Positions 23,395-33,000 of a stretch of DNA of 64,000 nucleotides are shown piece after piece (position 1 is the first letter of the stretch; each line of letters opens with the position of its first letter). The translations under genes and the position numbers were made by a program. The DNA is taken from contig JAUPFV010000005.1 in the NCBI GenBank assembly GCA_036936605.1, positions 6,532,345 through 6,596,344 on the forward strand, written 5' to 3'. Under the pieces are notes generated by a model. The model ran no database searches. It was not told the DNA's origin and saw nothing but the letters and a program-made list of their open reading frames with translations. The stretch comes from Limnanthes douglasii subsp. nivea (lineage: Eukaryota; Streptophyta; Magnoliopsida; Brassicales; Limnanthaceae).

Positions 23395-26369
23395 ATGTTT
23401 ACAGCAAGAACAGCTTCGATCAAAGGTGGTTGGCTCAACCTTTCAGAGTTGGAGAAAGCGCAGAAAGTCGAAAAAGAAAGGCGAATAGCAGCAGGGCTAC
23501 CATCATCACCAGTTGATAGACCGGTTGCTTCTGTTACAGAATCAGATCGAGGCTCATCCTCCTCCAAAGGTACCAAGCCCAAAAAGCTCTTTCAATCCAC
23601 CCTTTCTCCCATAGTATATGGTTCCTCAGTTCAGGAGTCAATACCTACTGCTGAACCAGGAGTCACCGCTACAAGCGTTAGGAAAACCTCACCTTTTATA
23701 GCTATGGGGTCTGATTCTGACCACTCCCTGGAGAAGCTAGTTGTTAAGAGGCCTAGCCGGTTAGTCAAAGGACTAACCTCGAAGAATACTCCCTCGAAAT
23801 CGGGGAAAAAAATAGTGACTCTGGGTCTGGAGTGCCCTTTAGAGCTCCCCGGGAGAGGCTTTCCGGTCCGGAGGCCAGCAGCCCAGTACCCCCTAGAGAA
23901 TCTTCTGCCTCAGAAACCCAACTTGAGGTGAGAAGTCAGATGAATACGGGCAGTCAACAGTCTGGAGGGCAGGCTATACCAAGCTTCAATCCTCCCCGAA
24001 CCACTTCCACAGAAGTCCCCCCAACAATTATGGAGGAAAGAATAGAGGACTCTACTGAAGAGGTCCCCTTTGAGTCCGAGTCCTCCGGACAGGCTGATAC
24101 CACTGCTGTTGCTGCCAAAAAGGGCAAAGAAAATTTGTATCTGAGGCGTCCGGACTTGCCGGAGTGCCTTGAGGGGAGAGTGGGGTCGTGCTTCCACAAA
24201 GTCGAGTTTAAGTACCTCTTGGCCTTGCATAAGACCAAATATGCATTCATCCATACCTCTGATCTGGGTAGAATGCGCACCAAATGGGGGATCCCTGAAA
24301 ACGTGAAGATAAGGATCCCCATTGACCCGGAGACCCCAATGGACTGTAAACGAAACGAGATTGTCTTCTTTACAGAGCTATTTAACTGGGGGCTCAGGTT
24401 CCCACTAGACCTGGAGATCGTGCGCTACTTCCACCTGGTCAAGCTCTGCCCAACACAACTAAGCCCCAATGGTTGGTTCACCTTAATGTCATGTATCATG
24501 GCGTCTAGGTTATCTGGGATCCCTCTTCCTATGGAAGAGTTCGCAGCAGTGGCCAACCTGTGCAAGCATCATTAGTTCCCCTTCTACCATTTCAACATAG
24601 GGAACGATCTCAAGGTTGTTGATGATCTCCTGGAATCGGAGAGTAAGTGGAGAAGCCAATTCCTGTTCGTTAGTGGTGCCTGGGAAAACGGCAAGAAAAT
24701 CAAGGCCGGAGAGAACCCAAGCCTCCTCAGGAGTAGGTGGAGGAGTGACCGTAAGTTTCTTAACTTGAGTCTCTGTCCGTTTTTCTCCTTTTTTTTTTAA
24801 GTTAAGTTTATATTAACCAATTTTTCTTCTGTTCTATCAGAGCTGCCAGAGGAGTTCGGGGACTACCTGAAGGCCGGATAGACTACCTGTGGCAAAATCA
24901 ATGCTTGGGCCGCAGAGAATTGGGAGAATCGATTCCACAAGGCCTTCACCCCGGGGAATCTAGCAAGGTCTCACCTGTGGAACATCACAGGTCAGAGAGA
25001 CCTAACTTGGGAGGAGCTCACCACCCAGCCTGATGAAGACATTGTGCTGAGAAGGTCCCACGAACTGGATGGGACACTCTACCTGCCTGCCCAGGCCAAA
25101 GCCCCAAGCAAAATAAAGGGCAGAAGAAAAGGCAAGAAGGTGGCAGGTGATGCTGAGAAGGATGCCCCAATAGATCCAGAGGGGCCAGCCCAAGTTCAAA
25201 TTGATGCAACCCTCTTGCAGGTGGTGGAGCAGGAGACCGAGAGGCAGGAAGTAGACCTTCCAAAACCTCCAAGGGCTCCCAAGAGGACTCGCAAGCAAGC
25301 AAGTGAAAGCGCTGACCGGGTAGTTAAGAAGAAAAAGACTTCACAAGGAGATGAGCTCGCTCTCCGGGATCCGGAGCCCTCTTTTCCCACTGGCCCTTCA
25401 GACCCAACGCTGGCCGAAGAGATCCCCAGAGAGTTTCACACTGATGAAGTCGAGGGGGGAGAGCTCAACTTGGATGAAGTGGACATCACCGGTCTGGGCG
25501 GGCTTGGTGAATATTTCCTTGGCCTGCCCAGAGACGAGTTCGCAGGGCCCTACATCCCTCCGAGCAGCTCCAATACGGTCAACTTTAACTGTAAGACTTT
25601 CATGGTTTCTAGTGAGAAGGACACTATAGCCCATTCCCTGCTTAGTAATGTGCAGCCAGTTCTTACACTGGAAAGACAAGTCCGGAGCCAATCAGACACC
25701 ATCAAAGACCTCAAGTCTGAGAAGGATAAGCTGTCCGAAGACCTCCGCATTGCTACTACCAATGCCGATTTACTTAAGGAAGCACACGAGGAGTTGAAGA
25801 GGAGTCATGATGAGAGCAACACAAAAGTTTCCACCCTAGAGCAGACCATAAAAGATCTCCAGGAGAAGTTGCCTGGTATGGAGAAAGATCTCACGGTCTC
25901 ACGGGGAGAGACCACTGCAAAAGAGAAGCTCGTCACCAACCTGACCACTGACAAGATTGCTTTGGAAAATGCAGTGACTCAGGCTGCTGAAGAGAAGGCT
26001 GCTTTGGTAAGGGACCAAGAGGCCACAATCAAGGCCAAGATCAACGCCTATGCCAGGGAGATGACACAAAGCGAAGAGCTAATGATTCAAAGGGTGAAGT
26101 CTGATATGGTTCTCCTTTTTCACGAAAAATTCCCGAAGAGGAGACTGGGGGACTTATGGCTCTATGTGGATGATGATGACCTTCCATATTATACTATGGT
26201 TGATGAGGGATTTTCCGATGAGTCCTCTTCTGATAATGAAGAGAAAACCGGAGAGAGCCCAGGTGAAGAGGAGAATGATCCCAAGGGCAAAAAAGTGGTC
26301 GAAGGGGGGAGCGACATCAAAGGCAAGAAGGTAGACGAGGGTGAGCCATCTTCAAAGGCTCAATCTTAA
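23395..26369 (+). pseudogene. Antisense gene of Tat element B, two exons, about 960 codons
   Basis: Starts MFTARTASIKGGWLNLSELE at 23395. Exon 1 is 23395-24750, the intron 24751-24840 (GTAAGT..TCTATCAG, 90 bp), exon 2 24841-26369. Splicing restores the frame exactly (codon phase 1 at the junction). Layout: Ser/Lys/Pro-rich N-terminus; conserved block near 24330-24560 (NEIVFFTELFNWGLRFPLD, VRYFHLVKLCP); a WENGKKIKA block before the intron; WAAENWENR and LTWEEL after it; Lys-rich nuclear-localisation-like stretch; AGPYIPPSSSNTV; then a coiled coil about 25,650-26,090 with heptads of Leu/Ile/Val; an acidic Ser/Glu/Gly tail. Breaks: a frameshift in the A-run near 23805, TAG at 24573-24575 and TAG at 24879-24881 (CAG in element A). 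The convergent arrangement with pol is shared by A, C and D. Biochemical role unknown. Confidence 0.87.
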
Positions 26370-26836
26370 TTTATGGTGTATTTTATTTATCTTTTACTCA
26401 AACTAAAGTCCTTGGAAGGCCAAGGCACTATTTTTGTTGTGGTGTCCGGTATTATTCGGACAGATTTTTTGTACTGTGCCCAAACTTGTTCAAAAAGTCC
26501 TTGGAAGGCCAAGGCAATTTTAAGTTGTTGAATGAATGTTTCTATTTTGCTCAACCATCATCTTCTTTCATTATTTGTTTTAGTTTAGATAGCTGGAATT
26601 TAAGTAGCTTTGAGTTATTGCATTGTGAGAGTGTTAAGATTCTCCGGCTAGAGTTTCAATAGCCCTTAGACCTTTTAGTCCGGGTAGTATGACAAGAGAT
26701 AGAATTTTGAAAATACTTAGAAAATTTTGAAGAAGGCACCAAATTTCATTAAAAGCTCTCTGTGCCACCGAAGAGGGGAAGGTATGCCCCCAAATATTTA
26801 CATGGATGTTTAAACAAGTAAATATTTACACAAGTG
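26370..26836. other. Spacer between convergent 3' ends, with two 16-bp palindromic words
   Basis: CCTTGGAAGGCCAAGG (near-perfect palindrome) occurs at 26410-26425 and again at 26499-26514. The corresponding spacer of A has CCTTGGATGGACAAGG and CCTTGGATGGCCAAGG at 33902-33917 and 33982-33997. The position, just after the antisense-gene stop and beyond the pol stop, suggests a role in 3' end formation or a hairpin (inference). Confidence 0.6.
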
Positions 26837-29800
26837 TTATTCTAAGTACATTCGAAGGTGTTCAATATTCCAAGGGTGAGTTAAAACCCTGCCATCTTTG
26901 TCTTCCAACCAATAAGTCCCAGGCTTGATTCTTTCAACCACAGTATAGGGACCCTCCCAGGTTGGGGCCAACTTTCCGAAGAGCTTTTCCTTAGTATGCA
27001 AGAAGACCTTCCTTAATACCTTGTCCTCTGGTTGGAAATCTCTTCTTTTAACCTTAGAAGCAAACCTGCTTCTCATCAAGTCCTGATAGTGTGCCACTCT
27101 AAGATGAGCTTTAACCCGTCTTTCTTCTATCAAATCAAGTTGATTTCTAATTGCCATTTCATTAGTGTGTCCGGAGAAGTTGTGAATACGAAAGGAAGGG
27201 AGTGTTTTCTCTATGGGAGCTACTGCATCCATTCCATAGACCAATGCAAAGGGAGACTCTTGTGTTGCAGCCCCAGGCGTTGTCCGGTAGGCCCACAAGA
27301 CCTCTTGTAGATAACTAGGCCACTTCCCAGCAGCCCCTTCTAGATTCTTTCTTAAACCGGACAGTATAGTTCTATTAGCCACTTCAACCTGCCCATTGGC
27401 TTGTGGGTGGAAAGGTGAAGAAAAGCAGTGCTGTATACCCCTTGAGGCACAGAAGCTTTCTATTTCTCTATTGTCAAACTGTGGCCCATTGTCTGTTGTT
27501 ATCTTCTGTGGGACACCGAATCTGCAACATATGTTGGACATAATGAATTTTATGACAGCTTTCGATGTTGTCCCTGCCATGGGAGCTGCTTCTATCCACT
27601 TTGAGAAGTAGTCAATGGCCACAATTATAGTTTTACGCCCTCCGGACGCCACAGGGAGAGGCCCAATCAAGTCTAATCCCCATCGAGCAAAAGGGATGGG
27701 CTCAGAAATTGACTCCAAAGGAATGGCTGGTACATGAATTTCATTGTTGTACCTCTGGCATGGGTCACACCTCCTTACCAGCTCCTTAGCATCTTTCATG
27801 ATTGATGGCCAATAGTATCCGGAGAGTAACACTCTTCTTGTTAAAGCTCTGAATCCATAATGGGTTGATCCCTCACCATCATGCAATTCGGAGAAGACCA
27901 CTTGTGACTCATTATCCCCTAAACAACGTAGGAGAGGTTTACTATAGGATTTTTTGTACAACACTTCTCTCAACATAATGAAACCACGAGCCTTGTGTTT
28001 CAATGTTCTGGCTTGTGACTTATCTGAAGGCATAATACCATCGGACAGATATTGTATGAGAGGAGATCTCCAGTCTTGAGGCCGACTCACTTGTATTTCA
28101 AAAACTTCCTCTTTTCCACCCTCACTAAGTTGAATAGAAGGGCTTTCAAGCACATGGATCCATGGGTAGGACTCCTTATATTCTATCGTTGCCAATGAGT
28201 CTGCTAGCTCATTTTTTGTCCGGGGAATGTGCTCATAGACAACAGCTTTAAACTTTAGCGCTTCATTTTGGAGGAGGATTAAATATTTCACCAACTGCTC
28301 CTTTCTAGCCTCAGATTGGCCTAAGGCATGTTGGACCAGTAACTGGGAGTCACTTAGAAGCTTGACCCTTTTAGCCCCACAGATGTGGGCCAACTTTAAC
28401 CCATCTATAGCTGCTTCGTATTCGGACTCGTTGTTAGACGCCCTGAAAGCAAAACAAATAGCTTGGTACATGCTGTCCCCATATGGGGAAGTGAGACATA
28501 TTCCTGCACCACATCCCATGGTGCTAGACCCTCCGTCTGTTCGGACAATCCACACTTTCTTGTCTTTTGAATCAGTAGGTTGCTCTGAATCCCTATCGGA
28601 GTGGAATTCAACCAGAAAATCAGCCACAGCTTGGGCTTTTACTGCTGTCCGGGGAGCAAAGTCTATGTCGAAGTCTCCCAATTCTACTGACCACTTCGTC
28701 ATTCTGCTTGAAATGTCTGCTTTTTGAAGGACATTCTTTAAAGGGAAAGATGTCCGGACGACGATAGGATGAGCCTGAAAGTAAGGCCTCATTTTTCTTG
28801 CAGCTATCACTAGAGCTAATGCCAATTTTTCGAGTTTCAAATAACGCCTCTCAGCATCAATCAAACTTTTGCTGATGTAGTACACTGGGTAGGGACAACC
28901 ATCGACCTCTCTTACCAACACAGCACTGATGACACAACTTGAAACGACCAGATACACAATAAGAGTCTCCCCGTCAACTGGTTTGAACAAAGTTTTGGGA
29001 GAGGAGAGATGTCTCTTGATTTCATTGAATGACTCACCACACTGTGGGGTCCATTCGAACCCTTTTGCACCCTTCAAAGTTTGAAATAATGGAGCACACC
29101 TGTCCGAAGACCTGGAGATGAATCTGTTCAAGGCAGCTAATCTCCCCGTTAATCGCTGTACTTCTTTAATGTTTCGAGGAGGCTCCATCTGGAATAAGGC
29201 ATTGAGTTGGTCCGGGTCGGGCTGTATTCCATGCTCACTTATGATATACCCTAAGAACTTCCTGGACTGCACTCCGAACACACACTTTTCAGGGTTTAGT
29301 TTTAAATTCACTTTTGCCAAGTTGGCAAAAGTTTCTTGGAGATCGGACAAGTGCAACTGCTCATCCATACTTTTCACCATCATATCGTCAATGTAAACCT
29401 CCATATTTCTTCCAATTTGATCAGCAAATGCCTTGTTGACTAACCTTTGATAAGTAGCCCCAGCATTTTTCAAGCCAAAAGGCATCACCTTGTAGCAATG
29501 TAGACCCCTATCAGTGACAAACGTGGTATGCTCTTGATCTTTTGGATCTACTTGGATGTGATTGTACCCGGAGAAGACATCCATGAAGGAGAGCAGCTTG
29601 TTCCTAGAAGTAGAGTCTACTAACTGATCTATCCGGGGAACCGGATACAAATCTTTTGGGCAAGCTCTATTAAGGTCTGTGAAGTCAATGCACATGCGCC
29701 ATTTGCCATTTTTCTTTTTTACCAGGACAGGATTGGCAGTCCACAAAGGGTACTGAGATTCTTTAATATGCCCCATATTTGTGAGTCTGTCAACCTCTTG

Positions 29801-30124
29801 TACTATGACATCAGCCTTTTCTTTCGAGAAAGCTCTTCTCTTTTGAACCACTGGTGCCACATCTCTCAGGATAGATCGGTGATGGGATATCACCTCTGAT
29901 GGAACTCCAGTAACATCAGCATTGCACCAAGCAAAAACGTGCTGATGGTCTTTCAAAAATTTCAACATCTCTTGTTTCAATATTGGTGGCATCTTGGACC
30001 CTATCTTGACACTTTTGCCTTCTTCCAAACAGTGTGTTTCAACCTCTTCAATTGGGATCAACACTCCAGGGGTCTCTCTGGGGTCATCGATTTCACCCTC
30101 ACCCCAAGAAAGACCCTCAAACTG
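26837..30124 (-). CDS. pol: Tat element B pol: RT, RNase H, archaeal-type RNase H, integrase
   Basis: Open for about 1095 codons directly after an in-frame TAG at 30125-30127. Domains in order: RT with NGKWRMCIDFTDLNRACPKD, FMDVFSGYNHI and the catalytic YIDDMMVKS; RNase H with YLVVSSCVISAVLVREVDG and the 'ISRMTKWSVELGDFDIDF' tether; a second RNase H starting WIVRTDGGSSTMGCGAGI with NNESEYEA and LLSDSQLL (aRNH, hallmark of Tat); integrase with H..H..C-DPC-C zinc motif (LHDGEGSTHYG, RRCDPCQRY), catalytic D,D,E in WGLDLIGPLP, TTDNGPQF and GQVEVANR; and a GPY/F module (APTWEGPYTVV). The protein ends NIEHLRMYLE. No ATG sits near the frame start, so it is probably made by reading through the TAG or by splicing from gag-protease. 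No inactivating change was seen in this part. Confidence 0.95.
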   Translation of the reverse strand, partial: QFEGLSWGEGEIDDPRETPGVLIPIEEVETHCLEEGKSVKIGSKMPPILKQEMLKFLKDHQHVFAWCNADVTGVPSEVISHHRSILRDVAPVVQKRRAFSKEKADVIVQEVDRLTNMGHIKESQYPLWTANPVLVKKKNGKWRMCIDFTDLNRACPKDLYPVPRIDQLVDSTSRNKLLSFMDVFSGYNHIQVDPKDQEHTTFVTDRGLHCYKVMPFGLKNAGATYQRLVNKAFADQIGRNMEVYIDDMMVKSMDEQLHLSDLQETFANLAKVNLKLNPEKCVFGVQSRKFLGYIISEHGIQPDPDQLNALFQMEPPRNIKEVQRLTGRLAALNRFISRSSDRCAPLFQTLKGAKGFEWTPQCGESFNEIKRHLSSPKTLFKPVDGETLIVYLVVSSCVISAVLVREVDGCPYPVYYISKSLIDAERRYLKLEKLALALVIAARKMRPYFQAHPIVVRTSFPLKNVLQKADISSRMTKWSVELGDFDIDFAPRTAVKAQAVADFLVEFHSDRDSEQPTDSKDKKVWIVRTDGGSSTMGCGAGICLTSPYGDSMYQAICFAFRASNNESEYEAAIDGLKLAHICGAKRVKLLSDSQLLVQHALGQSEARKEQLVKYLILLQNEALKFKAVVYEHIPRTKNELADSLATIEYKESYPWIHVLESPSIQLSEGGKEEVFEIQVSRPQDWRSPLIQYLSDGIMPSDKSQARTLKHKARGFIMLREVLYKKSYSKPLLRCLGDNESQVVFSELHDGEGSTHYGFRALTRRVLLSGYYWPSIMKDAKELVRRCDPCQRYNNEIHVPAIPLESISEPIPFARWGLDLIGPLPVASGGRKTIIVAIDYFSKWIEAAPMAGTTSKAVIKFIMSNICCRFGVPQKITTDNGPQFDNREIESFCASRGIQHCFSSPFHPQANGQVEVANRTILSGLRKNLEGAAGKWPSYLQEVLWAYRTTPGAATQESPFALVYGMDAVAPIEKTLPSFRIHNFSGHTNEMAIRNQLDLIEERRVKAHLRVAHYQDLMRSRFASKVKRRDFQPEDKVLRKVFLHTKEKLFGKLAPTWEGPYTVVERIKPGTYWLEDKDGRVLTHPWNIEHLRMYLE

Positions 30125-32467
30125 CTATTGATCGTTTATACGGACTGCCCCCAGCGTTCGTGGAGCCAAGACAGTGGCATAGCATTCTCTTGCAATCTTT
30201 TGGCTGCTCCGGACGACCCCAACCTGTCCCTGAACAACATACTTTAAACACTGATGGACTGTTGAAGCCACTGCATGCATCCTAGAGAGCCAAGATCTCC
30301 CTAGAATAGCATTATAGCAAGTGGGACAATCCACCACGATGAAGAGTATTCTAACCATTTTCTTGAAAGGGCCCCTGCCCAATAACACTTCTTCTTCAAA
30401 CTCCCCGATCACATCGGCTGAGCTGCCCGTGAAGCCCACGATTGATATGTCTGACTTTTGAATCACAACTGAATTTTTCATTTTCTTGTAAGTGGTTAGG
30501 AAAAGGATATTGGCAGAGCTTCCAGTATCCACCAGAATTCTCCTTACCTCATTGCCCCCTATAGATGCTCCTATGACAACAACATCCTCATGAGGGCCAA
30601 CAATATCTCTCAAATCATCCTCATCAAAGACTATGAATGGGAATGAGTTTGGTGATTGATAAGATGTCATGCCTCCTTCTAGCTGGGAGGCTAAATTATG
30701 AACATGCCTCTTTCTTGAAGAAGCAGTAGGAGCTGTCATAGTGTCCCCTCCGAAAATCGTCAGTGACTCGAAGAATTTAATGAGCCCGGAGACCGTCCTA
30801 GAACACTCCTCTATAGCACCCACCCTATTTCGTGTTGGATCAGGATCCAAGTATTCAGATTCCACATCAAACCTTTCAACTATTACCATGGCCCCCTCCG
30901 GGGCAGCATTACTTGGACCAACCCGGTGAGTGTTGTCAGGCCTGTTGCCTCCTCTTCTTTTAACGTATGCTCCTAACTTTCCCCTTTCATTCAAGTTTTG
31001 AACCTCTTGTTTCAACGCTATGCAATCATCAGTGGTATGGCCAATATCATTGTGGTATTGGCAAAAGGAGTTGTTACGATGCTCTCTGGGAGACTGCAAG
31101 GTTGCTGGTCTCCGGTAGTGCACCTCATCTTTTGTTTTATCGAAAATGGTGGCCACGCTTTCTTTGAGCTCTGCGAACCACTCCGGTTGGACCCATGGCC
31201 CTCTTTTGTTTTTGGATTGTTGACTTTGAGCAGGAGCAGCTGGCTGAGACTAAGCTTTTGCCCTACCATGCCCCTGTCCGGTTTCTCTTGCTTTGTTCCC
31301 GGACTGGTTTTGATTTGGAGTTGGTGCCACCGGGGTGGATCTCACCTGTCTGTGCACCCTGGTTTTCTTTGTTTCATCAATGTTTATTTGTTTGCCAACC
31401 TGATTTAGCAATCCCCCGCAGGTCATAGCCTTCTTTCTGGTCACCGAATCAGCCAGATTTCCTGGGTTCAAACCTTGCCTTAGGGATGCTATTGCCACCT
31501 GTTCGAAGCAATCAACCAAACCATTCTTTGTGTTTACAAAACGACTTATGTACTCCTTCAAGGACTCATTTGGCTCCTAGGCACAATGGATTATTGTGTC
31601 ACCATTGTCCTTCAGCTCCTTACTCCCTACAAACTGCCTTCGAAAGGCCACCCAAAACGTATCAAAATCTTTAATACAACCTTGAGGCAGGCTGTTGTAC
31701 CATTTCAGAGCACTCCCCGTAAAAGATTGGGAGAATGCCCTACACAGTAGTTTATCATCGTCATCAAAGTTCATCATGGAGTTCTTGAATTGCTCCAGAT
31801 GATTGTCCGGATCAGTACTGCCATCGTACTTCTCCATCTTAGTACTGTCAAACCTTTTGGGGAGGTTTCCGGACAGGATTTTAGAAAACAGTGGAGACTG
31901 CCTCCAATTCCTTCCACGGCTGAACACAATATCATCATTGGGAGTTGCAAAGATACCTGGCTCATCGTGGAAAGCAAAGGGATCCATCAGCATCTTGTCC
32001 ATATACCTCCGGTGGTGAGATGACCCCTTTCCAATATGCCTTTTCATTCTTCTATGGTGATATCTTTTTCTTGAATATTTCTTAACCTGCTTTTGCTTTT
32101 TCTTGGTTCGACCCTCATCACTGCTAGAGGACAAGGATTTTTCATTTCCCTCACTGTCCGAAGAGCTGCCTGAAGATTCTGAGCTTGAGTCAGAGCTCTC
32201 CACAGGCTTGGACCGGTGAGACTTTTTAGAACTGGCATGTGTCTTTTTGGTACTCACATGAGTTTTCGAAGCCTCAGGCTCTCTAGGGTTGTCGGTATGA
32301 TGAGCAACTGGTGCTTTGGATTTTTCTTTCACACCTATCTTGGCCTTCTCAGCCTTCAGAGCTTCTATTTCAGCCCTCAGCCTGTCACGCTCTTCGATAG
32401 TGTATTCGTCATTCTCTCCCACCACTTCGAGCAAAGCTGGTGGCACTTCTGGATTGTCCGGATTCAT
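30125..32467 (-). pseudogene. gag-pro: Tat element B gag-protease, one frame with two nonsense codons
   Basis: The first conserved Met is at 32467 (VRMNPDNPEV; the MNPD word is shared by A and C). The open frame extends upstream to a GTG at 32512. The frame is continuous to the stop at 30125-30127 (780 codons) except for TAG at 31577-31579 and 31250-31252, both CAG in element A. Layout: a charged coiled start (YTIEERDRLRAEIEALKAEK), a Ser/Lys-rich spacer, the Gag core (HLEQFKNSMMNFDDDDKLLC, SALKWYNSLPQG, FRRQFVGS), an N/Q-rich linker, a C-x2-H-x4-H-x4-C knuckle (CQYHNDIGHTTDDC), then a retropepsin with VDTGSSANILF. It shares one frame with pol across the terminal stop. Gag forms the particle, and protease cleaves the polyprotein. 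The two internal stops make it defective unless suppressed. Confidence 0.93.
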
Positions 32468-32520
32468 ACGGACATAATTTCTTGGCAGGTTTTGAATGCT
32501 TGATTCAGACACCTCTCTCC

Positions 32521-32537
32521 TCCCACTGTGGTCGCCA
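32521..32537 (-). other. Primer binding site of Tat element B
   Basis: The minus strand reads TGGCGACCACAGTGGGA three nucleotides after the 5' LTR. Elements A, C and D have the same site with few changes. The matching tRNA was not identified. Confidence 0.75.
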
Positions 32538-32540
32538 ATT

Positions 32541-33000
32541 TGGTGTGGATAAAAATTGCCTGAGGGTAGGCTAGTAATTTTAAGTGGAGTTTCAAGGTGG
32601 TGTAAGGGTGTTTAACGGTAGTGTAAGGGTGTTTAAAGGTGGAGAGATAATTAAGCAGCTTGGTAGCAGTTAATTTTCATTACCTATAGTTAATGTTGGT
32701 GGTTGGGTATTTATAGTATGATGTTTGGGCCCTTATGGGCTTTCGGGTCATGTTTAATGGACCCGGGTCATGTTTAAAGACCCATGAGTTCTAAGCAGGA
32801 GGGCAGGTAGCTTAGTCAAGAAGTGTTTAGGTTTTTTAGTAGTTTAGTCATAGTTCGAACAACCTTAAGTTTGCAGTGTTCAAAGTGATCTGTCCGGTCC
32901 AAATGATCTGTCTGATTTATGTCCTTGTAGCCTGTCCGGCATTCGGAGAGACTTAGGTTGATTTACCCTTCCGGGGAGCATGCTGAATTCGGACTCATCA
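32541..33000 (-). mobile_element. 5' LTR of Tat element B
   Basis: 460 bp, partner of 22498-22957, followed by the second GTGTT copy. The TATA-like TATTTATA at 32708-32715 (plus strand reading) gives the likely genomic RNA promoter on the minus strand. Confidence 0.96.

Larger units (their letters stand above)
22498..33000 (-). mobile_element. Ty3/gypsy Tat-lineage retrotransposon B (minus), structurally complete, nested in A
   Basis: Two LTRs of equal length (460 bp: 22498-22957 and 32541-33000), TGGTG..CATCA ends, and a perfect GTGTT target duplication (22493-22497, 33001-33005). Total 10,503 bp. By eye the LTRs differ at about 9 of 460 positions (about 98% identical), so this is the youngest element in the window. 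It carries primer site, gag-protease, pol, antisense gene and polypurine tract in order. Pol is open throughout. Gag has two CAG-to-TAG stops and the antisense gene has one frameshift and two stops, so it is probably no longer autonomous. Confidence 0.97.
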
